A stretch of DNA of 64,000 nucleotides from Deefgea tanakiae. Lineage in GTDB: Bacteria > Pseudomonadota > Gammaproteobacteria > Burkholderiales > Chitinibacteraceae. The translations under genes were made by a program, and so were the position numbers. The notes beneath the pieces were generated by a model. That model did not search any database and had not been told where the DNA came from. It saw nothing but the letters and a program-made list of their open reading frames with translations. Positions 35,003 to 43,937 of the stretch are shown here, one piece after another (positions within the stretch are counted from its first letter, which is position 1; each line of letters starts with the position of its first letter). The stretch is taken from contig NZ_CP081150.1 in NCBI RefSeq assembly GCF_019665765.1, positions 1,426,001 through 1,490,000 of the forward strand. Reading direction: 5' to 3'.

Positions 35003-35433
35003 GATGCGTTGATCGGCACAGCTAATCGAATGGCTTCACCAGTATTAGGCACAGACGCAGCCCTTAGGCGCTCAAAGTTATAACTCGTGAGTAAGCAAGG
35101 CTGAACATTGATCAAGTAATCTGCCGCCTCATTCAACGACATATTTTTGATAAAGTTAATTTTATCTGCAATAAAAAAAACCCGCTTTTGTTCACGCACC
35201 ACCGGTAAAAAATCTTGTAGCAAACTACGGTTTGCTTCTCGCAGCAAATACCACGCCCTATCCTGTACAATCAGAACATTGAGCATCGCCCCCCAATAAA
35301 GTGGGCCAACCACTTTTTGCGGTGAGATTGCGATGATGGTACATAAGGTTTCCGGTGCGCATGCAAGCGTAGACAACTGGGCTACTGTACGCCCATCGCT
35401 TCCGAGTTGAATTTCTATGATTTCTTTATCCAC
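34999..35433 (-). CDS. Uncharacterised 144-residue protein convergent with the histidine kinase
   Basis: I do not recognise this protein. It has no signal peptide and no clear membrane helix, although the middle (YWGAMLNVLIVQDRAWYLL) is hydrophobic. It contains a balanced mix of alpha and beta-prone stretches (TLCTIIAISP, RVFFIADKINFI), and three cysteines outside any CxxC. Its stop overlaps the end of the TPR-GAF kinase gene by four bases on the opposite strand. Its start faces the MutT-ThiE gene with an 80-base divergent gap. It may be a partner of the kinase, but this is only suggested by position. Confidence 0.65.
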   Translation of the reverse strand: MDKEIIEIQLGSDGRTVAQLSTLACAPETLCTIIAISPQKVVGPLYWGAMLNVLIVQDRAWYLLREANRSLLQDFLPVVREQKRVFFIADKINFIKNMSLNEAADYLINVQPCLLTSYNFERLRAASVPNTGEAIRLAVPINAS

Positions 35434-35514
35434 AACACTCTCAACATCACTTACGTGAAAACCATCTAATCATGGTTTAGCGCCGTAAAAAATGCAAATT
35501 AAAGCTAAAAATCA

Positions 35515-36468
35515 ATGACTTCAAATGCAAAAAAAATCACTCGAGTGGCTGCAGGCATTCTTATTAACGCTTCTGGCCAATTCTTACTAGGGAGTCGCCC
35601 GACTGGCAAACCTTATGCATGCTACTGGGAATTTCCTGGAGGCAAACTAGAGCAAGGAGAAAGCGCAGCAGAAGCCCTGTCACGTGAGCTCAAAGAAGAA
35701 ATGGGCATCCAAGTCACGCAAGCCACGCCATGGATTACGCAGCGTTTTAACTACCCACACGCCGATGTGGAATTGCAGTTTTTTAAAGTCACCGCTTGGG
35801 ATGGATTGCTGCACGGCCACGAAGGGCAAGCGCTCGCTTGGCAGAACATAGGCCAACTGAATGTTTCCCCGATCTTACCAGCCAACGGCCCTATTTTGCG
35901 TAGTTTGGCACTTCCTAGTCAGATCAATATTTCCAACGTTGCTGAGTTAGGTCTTCAAACTTTTTTGACTCAGCTAGAAGCAAAATGGGCTAAAGAAGCG
36001 GCATGGGTCTTAATTCGAGAACCACAACTATCATCAAGTGATTATGTAAAAGTGGTGAAATCCGTCCAACAAATCGCCCGCCCACATGGCGGTAAAATCA
36101 TCATTCACCACGACATTGAGTTAGCGCGAAGTCTCAATATAGATTGCATTCATTTAACTAGCGCCCAACTGACTGCAATGGGTGAACGCCCTCAAGGAAT
36201 GGACTGGGTCAGCGCGTCAACTCACAACCTTGCTGACTTGCAGCAAGTGGATCGACTAGGTCTCGATTTTGCTTTTCTGGGTCACGTCAATTCAAGCCAA
36301 AGCCACCCCAATCAAGCACCCCTCGGGTGGAATGAATTTGAGGCGTTGTGCCAACATGGTTGGCGCTTTCCTATCCTGGCAATTGGTGGTCAAAGCCCAG
36401 AGACATTAAGCACTGCACAACGACACGGCGGACATGGCATTGCAGTGCTACGTGCGGCATGGTTCTAA
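35515..36468 (+). CDS. MutT Nudix hydrolase fused to a thiamine phosphate synthase-like domain
   Basis: Residues about 8-135 are a MutT-type Nudix hydrolase that cleans 8-oxo-dGTP; the Nudix box GGKLEQGESAAEALSRELKEEMGI is intact, here cited as GGKLEQGESAAEAL and RELKEEMGI. Residues about 160-317 resemble ThiE-type barrels (VLIREPQLS, IIIHHDIELA, IDCIHLTSAQL, FAFLGHVNSS, ILAIGGQS). This Nudix-ThiE-like fusion is well known in beta- and gammaproteobacteria; the second domain lacks proof of thiamine phosphate synthase activity. It is followed after 12 bases by a small membrane protein. Confidence 0.9.
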   Translation: MTSNAKKITRVAAGILINASGQFLLGSRPTGKPYACYWEFPGGKLEQGESAAEALSRELKEEMGIQVTQATPWITQRFNYPHADVELQFFKVTAWDGLLHGHEGQALAWQNIGQLNVSPILPANGPILRSLALPSQINISNVAELGLQTFLTQLEAKWAKEAAWVLIREPQLSSSDYVKVVKSVQQIARPHGGKIIIHHDIELARSLNIDCIHLTSAQLTAMGERPQGMDWVSASTHNLADLQQVDRLGLDFAFLGHVNSSQSHPNQAPLGWNEFEALCQHGWRFPILAIGGQSPETLSTAQRHGGHGIAVLRAAWF

Positions 36469-36480
36469 GGAGTTAAAGTC

Positions 36481-36933
36481 ATGAAACAATCGCGAACGAA
36501 ATTAATCATCATCCTGATTATCATCATTAATCTTGTCTTTACTGTTTCAGCATACAAACAAGGTTTATTTGATCGTTGGTTTACTAACAAGCCCAAGCAA
36601 ATCATTAACATCAGCTGTGCAGATTTAAGTTTGGGCTGCGCCTTCAAAATTGATCAGCAAAGCTTTACCGTCAAAAGCGATCAAGCCATTAACACAAGCA
36701 AACCCGTTCACCTCACTCTGATCGGGCCAGCAAAATCGATACGACTCAGCTGGCAAATGCTGGGTATGGACATGGGCAGAAACTACTACAAAATGCTCAG
36801 CGATGATCAACAACAGTGGCGCGCCGAAACCATGCTCCCCATCTGCAGCCAGCAGCGACTGGATTGGCTACTCACATTTGATATTGATCAGGCCCAAGTT
36901 TTGATACAAACGCAATCAGGCGCCCAAAAATAG
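36481..36933 (+). CDS. Small membrane-anchored hypothetical protein
   Basis: A 150-residue protein with one N-terminal membrane helix (about residues 7-24, LIIILIIIINLVFTVSA) and a periplasmic domain of about 120 residues. The domain holds Cys46, Cys53 and a late Cys in LPICSQQ, so disulfides are possible. The segment VHLTLIGPAKSIRLSWQMLGMDMG is beta-rich. I do not recognise the family; it may be an FixH-like or exported copper-type beta domain, but nothing decides it. It follows the MutT-ThiE gene closely. Confidence 0.7.
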   Translation: MKQSRTKLIIILIIIINLVFTVSAYKQGLFDRWFTNKPKQIINISCADLSLGCAFKIDQQSFTVKSDQAINTSKPVHLTLIGPAKSIRLSWQMLGMDMGRNYYKMLSDDQQQWRAETMLPICSQQRLDWLLTFDIDQAQVLIQTQSGAQK

Positions 36934-36992
36934 CACTGGCACTCTACGCTAGATCTTATAAGCTCAATCAACCCATCGGCCAATTTATAATT

Positions 36993-37472
36993 ATGCGTGC
37001 ACTTTTTCTACTACTCACCCTCAGCATTTGTACCTCTAGCTTTGCGGCCAAGGTCTACCAATGGCGCGACAGCAGCGGCAACGTATTTTACTCAGATCAA
37101 CCGCCACCCAATGCCGCAGCCAAAGAGCGAACCATACGCCCTAACACGTTTAACAATGCAAGCGCGCCGACGAGCAAAAAGGACGCTACGGCAAACGTCC
37201 CGCAAGTGGTGCTGTGGATCATGCCACAGTGCGGCAGCGCCTGTGATGAAGCTGTCGCACTGCTCGATAGCCGCCAAATTCTGTACGATGTTAAAACCGC
37301 AGACCCCGCGAAAGAATCGACAATGATCGAATTTTTTAGTCTAGTAGGCACACTTCAACAACGCCCACCAGTACTGGTGATTGGTAAAGAGGTATTGAAA
37401 GAGTGGAATAGCGCAGCTTGGCATGCCGCGATTAGTAAAGCTGGCTTTGCACGGCCTAACGACAAAAAATAA
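36993..37472 (+). CDS. Exported DUF4124 protein with a glutaredoxin-like C-terminal domain
   Basis: A signal peptide (about residues 1-18) is followed by a DUF4124 domain, KVYQWRDSSGNVFYSDQPP, of the kind found in many betaproteobacterial exported proteins. After a Ser/Ala/Asn linker, residues about 70-155 look like a thioredoxin/glutaredoxin fold with MPQCGSACDEA, a C-x-x-x-C pair (Cys80, Cys84) instead of the usual CxxC. The segment PPVLVIGKEVLKEW fits the cis-Pro side of the fold. A periplasmic redox or metal-related role is possible but not shown. Confidence 0.82.
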   Translation: MRALFLLLTLSICTSSFAAKVYQWRDSSGNVFYSDQPPPNAAAKERTIRPNTFNNASAPTSKKDATANVPQVVLWIMPQCGSACDEAVALLDSRQILYDVKTADPAKESTMIEFFSLVGTLQQRPPVLVIGKEVLKEWNSAAWHAAISKAGFARPNDKK

Positions 37473-37595
37473 GCTTTCCCACTCAAAAGCCAGACCAATT
37501 TGCCAACAATTACCGATCGATACTAGGGCTTCCGCCACTTGTGGCGACCTCATGAAACTGGACAATACTCTTTATGACAATTAAAAGAGTCCAAA

Positions 37596-38918
37596 ATGTC
37601 CAAGCGTGCTAATTGGGGTTCAAAAATAGGTTTAATTCTTGCTGCGTCCGGCTCTGCCGTTGGTTTGGGAGCAATCTGGAAGTTTCCTTATGTTGCCGGT
37701 CAAAACGGCGGCGGCGTATTTCTCATCATCTACCTAGCCTGTGTATTAAGTATTGGCATTGCCATGGTTCTTGCTGAAATGAGCATCGGCCACATGGCAA
37801 AAAAATCAGCTACCACGGCCTATCGCAACCTCAAAGGAGGCTTGTGGCCATGGGCTGGTCGCCTTTCTGTGGTTTGTGTCTTCATTATTTTATCGTTTTA
37901 CTGCGTGGTGGGCGGCTGGAGCTTGGCTTATTTATGGCGCTCCATCACCGGTGAAATCCTAACTCAAGACACCAAAGCACTTGGTAACTTGTTTAACTCA
38001 TTCATTGGCGACCCAGTCCAAAGCATTGCCTATACAAGCGCCTTTCTCGCCGCCACGGTAGCGATTGTGATGGGCGGCGTGCAAAAAGGGATTGAGCGCA
38101 CCAGCAAAGTATTGATGCCTGCACTGTTTATTTTGTTGCTGATTATCATCGCCCGCGTATTAACACTACCGAACGCCATCGATGGCGTGATGTATTTCAT
38201 TACTCCGGACTTTTCAAAAATCAACGGCGCGATGTTGATCGAAGCAACGGGCTTAGCGATGTTCTCGTTATCGATTGGCTGCGGCACCATGATCGCTTAC
38301 GGTTCTTACGTTGACTCAGAAACAAAATTGCCTGGCGCCACACTATGGATCTCTTTGCTCGCGGTATTGGCGTGTATTTTGGCTGGCTTAATGGTGCTGC
38401 CAGCGGTGTTTGCCTTCGGGATTGATCCATCAGCAGGCCCGGGACTGACATTCATCACAATGCCAGCGATTTTCTCGCAAATGCCAGCAGGGCAATTCTT
38501 TGCTATCGCATTTTTCTTATTACTGGTCTTTGCTGCGGTGACTTCATCTGTTTCACTGCTCGAACCCATCGTGGCGTTTTTGATGGATGAATTTGAAGTT
38601 GAACGCAATAAAGCCACTTATTCGATTTTTGCCGCCGTATTTGTCATGAGCATACCTGCTGCGCTTTCTTTTGGTGTGCTAGCGGACTTTAAACTCTTTG
38701 GTAAAAACCCATTCGACTTAATGGACTATGTCGCCTCAAATATCATGATGCCAGCGGGCGGATTACTGGCAGCGTTGTTTGTTGGCTGGGCGATTTGGCC
38801 GCGTATTCAACAGTCACTCACCGCGCAAGGCTCAACTGCCATCTTGCCGGCGTTCCGCACAATTTGTGCCGTGATTGCCCCCGTAGTGATTAGTATCGTG
38901 TGGATCCACAATCTGTAA
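37596..38918 (+). CDS. Sodium-dependent transporter, NSS/SNF family
   Basis: The protein is a LeuT-fold sodium:amino acid (or amine) symporter. The N-terminus WGSKIGLILAASGSAVGLG with IWKFPYVAGQNGGG is the helix 1 sodium and substrate site. About eleven or twelve membrane segments follow over 440 residues. The substrate cannot be assigned; many bacterial members import amino acids such as tryptophan, tyrosine or methionine. A hairpin follows the gene. Confidence 0.92.
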   Translation: MSKRANWGSKIGLILAASGSAVGLGAIWKFPYVAGQNGGGVFLIIYLACVLSIGIAMVLAEMSIGHMAKKSATTAYRNLKGGLWPWAGRLSVVCVFIILSFYCVVGGWSLAYLWRSITGEILTQDTKALGNLFNSFIGDPVQSIAYTSAFLAATVAIVMGGVQKGIERTSKVLMPALFILLLIIIARVLTLPNAIDGVMYFITPDFSKINGAMLIEATGLAMFSLSIGCGTMIAYGSYVDSETKLPGATLWISLLAVLACILAGLMVLPAVFAFGIDPSAGPGLTFITMPAIFSQMPAGQFFAIAFFLLLVFAAVTSSVSLLEPIVAFLMDEFEVERNKATYSIFAAVFVMSIPAALSFGVLADFKLFGKNPFDLMDYVASNIMMPAGGLLAALFVGWAIWPRIQQSLTAQGSTAILPAFRTICAVIAPVVISIVWIHNL

Positions 38919-38930
38919 CAGCCAGTCAAA

Positions 38931-38962
38931 AGCAGCGAGTGCTATCATTGGCACTTGCTGCT
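38931..38962 (+). terminator. Hairpin after the NSS transporter gene
   Basis: AGCAGCGAGTGC (38931-38942) and GCACTTGCTGCT (38951-38962) pair over 12 bases with one G-T. TTAAAC follows, so it is a weak terminator just ahead of the trmO start at 38977. Confidence 0.55.
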
Positions 38963-38976
38963 TAAACACTGCTCCC

Positions 38977-39669
38977 GTGACGTCAAATAACTACACCATC
39001 AACCCAATTGGCTATATCCGCACTCCATTTGCCGATAAGTTCGGTATTCCACGCCAACCCAGTTTAGCGCCTCATGCCACTGGAACCTTAAAACTCATTG
39101 CCCCCTATAACCATGCCGACTGCGTGCGTGGCTTGGCCGATTTTTCTCACGTTTGGCTCAGCTTTATTTTTCACGAAGTCGCTGGACAGTGGTCACCTAT
39201 GGTGCGCCCCCCTCGGCTTGGCGGGAATGAAAAAATCGGCGTATTTGCCAGCCGTAGTCCATTTCGCCCCAACTCGCTGGGACTCTCTCTGGTTCAGCTC
39301 GTAAAAATCGACACCCATCATGGTGTTACTTTGCATTTCTCTGGGCTTGATTTAGTCGATCAAACACCCATCATTGACATCAAACCTTATATTCCTTTTG
39401 TTGAATGCCAGACAGATGCCAAAGCAGGATTTGTGACTGGGCAACCACCTCGCCTTAACGTTGAGTTCAGTGAATTGGCCCTTCAACAAATCAGCAATGC
39501 GCCTTATGAAAATTTATTTGGGCTCATTACTGAAGTATTAGCCCAAGACCCACGCCCTGCTTATGCTAGCGACCCATACCGCACATATGGGATACGTATT
39601 TATCAATATGATATTCAATGGCGCTGCGATGGAAGCTCCGCCTATGTCCTCGCCTTGGAACTCGCTTAA
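38977..39669 (+). CDS. trmO: tRNA (N6-threonylcarbamoyladenosine37-N6)-methyltransferase TrmO
   Basis: TrmO (TsaA/YaeB) methylates t6A at position 37 of certain tRNAs with S-adenosylmethionine. The 230-residue product shows IGYIRTPF, the FSHVWLSFIFHEV and RPPRLGGNEKIGVFASRSPFRPN region (given here as GGNEKIGVFASRSPFRPN), the SAM-binding stretch, and the closing DPRPAY with the typical C-terminal small domain. It starts with GTG at 38977; no ATG is available near the N-terminus. The stop is three bases before the patatin gene. Confidence 0.93.
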   Translation: MTSNNYTINPIGYIRTPFADKFGIPRQPSLAPHATGTLKLIAPYNHADCVRGLADFSHVWLSFIFHEVAGQWSPMVRPPRLGGNEKIGVFASRSPFRPNSLGLSLVQLVKIDTHHGVTLHFSGLDLVDQTPIIDIKPYIPFVECQTDAKAGFVTGQPPRLNVEFSELALQQISNAPYENLFGLITEVLAQDPRPAYASDPYRTYGIRIYQYDIQWRCDGSSAYVLALELA

Positions 39670-39672
39670 ACT

Positions 39673-40584
39673 ATGAATTCATTCTTTAAATTCGGCCTCA
39701 AAATCAGCAGTACCATTGCCATACTGGGCTTGCTTTCGGCATGCAATAGCAACCCACCGCCACCGCCGATTGCCACGCCTAGCCCAACTAAGCCACCAGC
39801 CCAAGTTAAAGTCGGTCTCGCACTTGGCGGCGGTGCAGCCAAAGGCTTTGCGCATATTGGCGTCATCAAAATGCTAGAAGCCAACGGCATTAAAGTCGAA
39901 GTCGTTTCTGGCACCAGCGCAGGTAGCGTAGTCGGCGCAATGTACGCCAGTGGCATGGATGCTTTTGCCTTGCAAGAACGCGCATTTAGCCTGGATGAAA
40001 GTCAAATTCGCGACGTCAATCTACTCGGAGGCGGCTTGGTCAAAGGGCAAAAGCTGCAAGACTATGTCAATCAACTGGTGGGCAATAAATCGATTCAACA
40101 ATTTCCCAAGCCTTTTTCTGCCGTTGCCACCGAGTTAGAAACGGGCAATCGGGTCGCATTTAACCGTGGCAATGCAGGTCAAGCAGTACGCGCGTCGAGC
40201 AGTATTCCGGGCGTGTTTATGCCGGTATTGATTGGCAATAAGAAATTTGTCGACGGCGGGGTCGTCAGCCCAGTCCCAGTTGACTCGGCCCGCGAACTCG
40301 GCGCGAACTTTGTCATTGCAGTGGACATTTCCAGCAAGGCCACGGGCACAGCAGCGACGAGTGCTTTAGGCATCATGAATCAGGCCGTTGTGATCATGGG
40401 GCAAAAACTCGGCGAACAAGAACTTGCTCGGGCTGATATCGTCATTCGCCCCAAAATTGGCAAAATTGGTGCCGCAGATTTTGACATGAAAAATGTCGCG
40501 ATATTAGAAGGCGAAAAAGCTGCGCTCGCCATGTTGCCGTTGATTCGACAAAAAATGGCTGAAAAAGCCCTCGCTGGAAAATAG
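39673..40584 (+). CDS. Patatin-like phospholipase lipoprotein (RssA-like)
   Basis: The 303-residue protein has a lipoprotein signal (LLSAC, Cys24), a Pro-rich linker (about residues 27-44), and a patatin domain. The oxyanion loop LGGGAAKGFAHIGV (51-64), the nucleophile motif GTSAG (Ser82) and Asp194 in VDGG make the Ser-Asp dyad. It should sit on the outer or inner membrane leaflet and cleave lipid esters; direct substrates are unknown. A start close to the trmO stop suggests cotranscription. Confidence 0.93.
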   Translation: MNSFFKFGLKISSTIAILGLLSACNSNPPPPPIATPSPTKPPAQVKVGLALGGGAAKGFAHIGVIKMLEANGIKVEVVSGTSAGSVVGAMYASGMDAFALQERAFSLDESQIRDVNLLGGGLVKGQKLQDYVNQLVGNKSIQQFPKPFSAVATELETGNRVAFNRGNAGQAVRASSSIPGVFMPVLIGNKKFVDGGVVSPVPVDSARELGANFVIAVDISSKATGTAATSALGIMNQAVVIMGQKLGEQELARADIVIRPKIGKIGAADFDMKNVAILEGEKAALAMLPLIRQKMAEKALAGK

Positions 40585-40617
40585 TCTTGGTATATAAACA
40601 GAGAGATTACAAACCAA

Positions 40618-41097
40618 TTGCTAGATAACAATACCCAAAGAAAACTACATTTATGGGTCGATGCGGATGCCTGCCCTGTCGTCATCAAAGAAACAATGTT
40701 TCGCGCCGCCGATCGTTTGAGTTTGCCGCTGACGATGGTCGCCAATCAACTGATTCGCGTGCCACCGTCACCGAATATTCGTGCAGTTCAAGTCTCGCAC
40801 GGTTTTGATGAGGCCGACCATTGGATTGTTGACCAGGTTCAGGCAGGCGATTTAGTCATTACGGCCGACATCCCGCTCGCCGCCCGCGTCATAGAAAAAG
40901 GAGCCTCAGCACTCAATCCGCGGGGCGAGTTTTACAGCCCAGAAAACATCCGTGAACGACTCAATATGCGTGACTTTATGGAAGAGTTGCGCGGAGCGGG
41001 CTTGCAATCGGGTGGCCCTGCCGCATTTAGTCAGAGCGACCGACAGGCTTTTGGCAAGGCACTCGACCGATTTTTAGCCAAACGCGTCAAAGCCTAG
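40618..41097 (+). CDS. YaiI/YqxD family protein (UPF0178)
   Basis: The 159-residue protein has the family motif [14 protein letters not shown] near residues 12-25, followed by [34 protein letters not shown] and the [20 protein letters not shown] region, which resemble a PIN-like fold. Function is not established. The start appears to be TTG at 40618, since no in-frame ATG lies before the conserved block; it is an unusual start. It follows the patatin gene. Confidence 0.88.
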   Translation: MLDNNTQRKLHLWVDADACPVVIKETMFRAADRLSLPLTMVANQLIRVPPSPNIRAVQVSHGFDEADHWIVDQVQAGDLVITADIPLAARVIEKGASALNPRGEFYSPENIRERLNMRDFMEELRGAGLQSGGPAAFSQSDRQAFGKALDRFLAKRVKA

Positions 41098-41150
41098 ACT
41101 GAACGCCACTCTCAATTAGCGAACCTTTCGCGCCTTCACTAAGGAAAATC

Positions 41151-41660
41151 ATGCCAATTTCAATGTACAGCGCTTCAGTTCCGGTTTTTAAACAAATGTT
41201 ATTGGCGCTGGCCGACGTACTCGCCAAAGCAGAAGCCCATGCCAAAGCAAATGGCATCGACGCAGAAACACTACTGCAAGCACGCCTTGCGCCGGATATG
41301 TTCCCCTTGGTGCGCCAAGTGCAAATTGCCTGTGATTTTGCCAAAAGTGTTCCTGCACGTTTGGCGGGTGTCGAAGTGCCATCGTATGAAGACAGCGAAC
41401 AAAATTTCGCCGAACTGCAAACACGAATTAGCAACACACTCGCCGTAGTTGAGGGCTTTAGCGCAGCGCAAATCGACGGCAGCGAAGACCTTGAAGTTGT
41501 TCTGCGAGCAGGCACGCCAAAAGAGAAAAAACTCAACGGCCAAACCTATTTGCTCAGCTACGGCTTGCCGCAATTTTTCTTTCACATCACCACCAGTTAC
41601 GCCCTGCTACGCCACCATGGCGTAGAAATTGGTAAACGCGACTACATGGGTGCTTATTAA
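41151..41660 (+). CDS. DUF1993 domain-containing protein
   Basis: The 169-residue helical protein begins MPISMYSASVPVFKQML and holds LAPDMFPLVRQVQIACDFAK, the family's conserved block, and a final LPQFFFHITTSYALLRHHGV with metal-ligand-like histidines (DinB-like fold). Biochemical role is unknown. AAGGA stands before the ATG. A palindromic repeat follows it. Confidence 0.88.
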   Translation: MPISMYSASVPVFKQMLLALADVLAKAEAHAKANGIDAETLLQARLAPDMFPLVRQVQIACDFAKSVPARLAGVEVPSYEDSEQNFAELQTRISNTLAVVEGFSAAQIDGSEDLEVVLRAGTPKEKKLNGQTYLLSYGLPQFFFHITTSYALLRHHGVEIGKRDYMGAY

Positions 41661-41667
41661 TTAGCAG

Positions 41668-41716
41668 GGGTATTTGACGCTAGAAATTGATTTATGATGG
41701 CTAGCATCAAATACCC
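41668..41716. repeat. Extragenic palindromic repeat, copy B
   Basis: Arms GGGTATTTGACGCTAG (41668-41683) and 41701-41716 pair at 15 of 16 positions around a 17-base centre containing ATTGAT. It begins a few bases after the DUF1993 stop. It has the same architecture and shared words as copy A at 29215-29269. Confidence 0.75.
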
Positions 41717-41799
41717 AATCATCCCTACACTCAACTAGCAGAAAACACATAAGTGCGGTACAGTTAGATCAATAGAACGATTGTTCAAGACTCCTACGT

Positions 41800-43821
41800 A
41801 TGCAAATCAGCCAACTGCCGCCCGCACAGCAACAACGCCTCCTCAAACTCGGTATTAGCTCGGCCTTTGACTTGATATTGCATTTGCCGCTGCGCTACGA
41901 AGATGAAACCCACCTGTACAGCATTGCTGATGCGCCGCTCGGAAGCCCAGTCTTAGTTGAAGGTGAAGTACTCTCTTGCGAAGTGAACTACAAGCCGCGC
42001 AAACAGCTCAATGCGCGTGTTAAAGACGCGAGCGGCTCGTTGGTCGTGCGCTTGATGAATTTCTACCCCAGCCAAGCGCAGCAACTTGCAGTCGGCAAAC
42101 GAGTACGACTGTACGGCGACATTAAGCACGGATATTTCGGCACCGAAATGGTCCACCCAAAAATCCGCGTTGGTGGCGAAGTGAGCTTACAAGAAGCACT
42201 TAGCCCGATTTATCCAACGACAGCTGGTATGTCGCAAGCGCAAATTGCGACTTTTATCGGCAAAGCGCTGCGCAGCACGCCCATGCCCGATACGCTACCC
42301 GAGTCGATTCTCGCCCCATTGAATTTGCCTGATTTTGCCAGTAGCGTGCAATTACTCCACGCGCCAACGCCTGATATTCCAACAGTATTACTTACCGCAC
42401 GCACCCACCCTGCTTGGCAACGCCTGAAGTTTGATGAACTGCTGGCGCAACAATTATCACTGCGCTTGGCACGCGCGGTTCGCCGCGAAAAAACCGCCCC
42501 CAAAATCAAGCCCGATGGTCGACTTGCCGCTCAACTGATCGCCAACTTGCCATTTGGCTTAACCGGTGCACAAAAGCGAGTTTTGCTCGAAATCACCAAA
42601 GATTTAGCGCAAAAGCATCCGATGCAACGTTTGCTACAAGGCGATGTCGGCGCAGGCAAAACCATTGTTGCCGCTGTTGCCGCCTGTCATGCGATTGAAG
42701 CCGGTTTTCAAGTCACCATGCTCGCACCCACCGAAATTTTGGCCGAACAACATTATCAAAAATTATCCAGTTGGCTCGCCCCGCTCGGCGTGAATGTTGT
42801 TTGGCTCACGGGGAGCTTAAAAACCAAAGCCAAGCGCGAAGCGATCGCCGCCGCTGCTGATGGTAGCGCACAACTCTTGGTCGGTACGCACGCGATTTTC
42901 CAAGCCAGTGTCGAACTCAAAAATCTAGGGCTCGCGATTGTCGATGAACAGCATCGATTTGGCGTCGCACAGCGACTTGCCCTGCGCGAAAAAGGACAAA
43001 GCCCGCATCAACTGATGATGAGCGCGACACCGATTCCACGTACTTTGGCGATGAGCTTTTATGCCGATCTGGATGTGAGCGTCATTGATGAATTGCCACC
43101 AGGCCGCACGCCGATTGTCACCAAGCTCATATCCGACGCTCGCCGCGATGAGGTCATCGAGCGCATCGCAGCCAAAGTGCTTGAAGGTCGGCAGGTGTAT
43201 TGGGTTTGCCCACTCATTGAAGAATCAGAAACACTGCAATTACAAACAGCCGTCGATACGCACGCGCAGTTATCCGAAGAACTGGAAGGCATCGCGGTCG
43301 GCCTACTTCATGGACGCATGAAACCTGAAGAAAAAGCCGCAACAATGGCGGCATTTCAGCGCAATGAAATTCAAGTACTGATTGCCACCACCGTGATTGA
43401 AGTCGGCGTTGATGTACCCAATGCCAGTTTAATGATGATTGAGCACGCCGAGCGCATGGGGCTATCCCAACTACATCAATTGCGTGGCCGTGTTGGTCGT
43501 GGCGCGCATGCGAGCTTATGTATTTTGCTCTACACCACACCACTGGGTGAAACTGCCAAAGCGCGCTTAAAAGTCATTTACGAAAATACCGATGGCTTTG
43601 AAATCGCAAGGCAAGATCTGCACATCCGTGGCCCAGGCGACTTGGCGGGCGTAAAGCAATCGGGGGTGCCGATGCTGCGCTTTGCTGATATTGAAAACGA
43701 CGCTGACCTGCTCGAATTTGCCAGAGAGACAGCAGAGGCCATTTTGCAGAAGCAGCCACAGCTTGCACAAGCTCATCTAGACCGCTGGCTACCCGGCAGA
43801 GAAAGTCTACTCAAAGTCTAA
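41800..43821 (+). CDS. recG: ATP-dependent DNA helicase RecG
   Basis: RecG remodels stalled replication forks and Holliday junctions. The N-terminal wedge (OB) domain is about residues 1-150. Helicase motifs follow: LLQGDVGAGKTIVA (Walker A), APTEILAEQHYQ, LLVGTHAIFQ, VDEQHRFGVAQR (DExH box), MSATPIPRTLAM, LIATTVIEVGVDVPNA, and QLRGRVGRG. The C-terminal TRG region (LKVIYENTDGFEIARQDL, GPGDLAG) is present. 673 residues, typical length. Confidence 0.97.
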   Translation: MQISQLPPAQQQRLLKLGISSAFDLILHLPLRYEDETHLYSIADAPLGSPVLVEGEVLSCEVNYKPRKQLNARVKDASGSLVVRLMNFYPSQAQQLAVGKRVRLYGDIKHGYFGTEMVHPKIRVGGEVSLQEALSPIYPTTAGMSQAQIATFIGKALRSTPMPDTLPESILAPLNLPDFASSVQLLHAPTPDIPTVLLTARTHPAWQRLKFDELLAQQLSLRLARAVRREKTAPKIKPDGRLAAQLIANLPFGLTGAQKRVLLEITKDLAQKHPMQRLLQGDVGAGKTIVAAVAACHAIEAGFQVTMLAPTEILAEQHYQKLSSWLAPLGVNVVWLTGSLKTKAKREAIAAAADGSAQLLVGTHAIFQASVELKNLGLAIVDEQHRFGVAQRLALREKGQSPHQLMMSATPIPRTLAMSFYADLDVSVIDELPPGRTPIVTKLISDARRDEVIERIAAKVLEGRQVYWVCPLIEESETLQLQTAVDTHAQLSEELEGIAVGLLHGRMKPEEKAATMAAFQRNEIQVLIATTVIEVGVDVPNASLMMIEHAERMGLSQLHQLRGRVGRGAHASLCILLYTTPLGETAKARLKVIYENTDGFEIARQDLHIRGPGDLAGVKQSGVPMLRFADIENDADLLEFARETAEAILQKQPQLAQAHLDRWLPGRESLLKV

Positions 43822-43937
43822 GTCAACTTAATACCATTCAAGCAACAAACTTAAGTCATTGAACGTAAGGTAGTGCAAAGATTTGTGCAAACAGCATAAA
43901 ATACAAAACTTCATATTGCTGCGATTGGCCTTAGATT

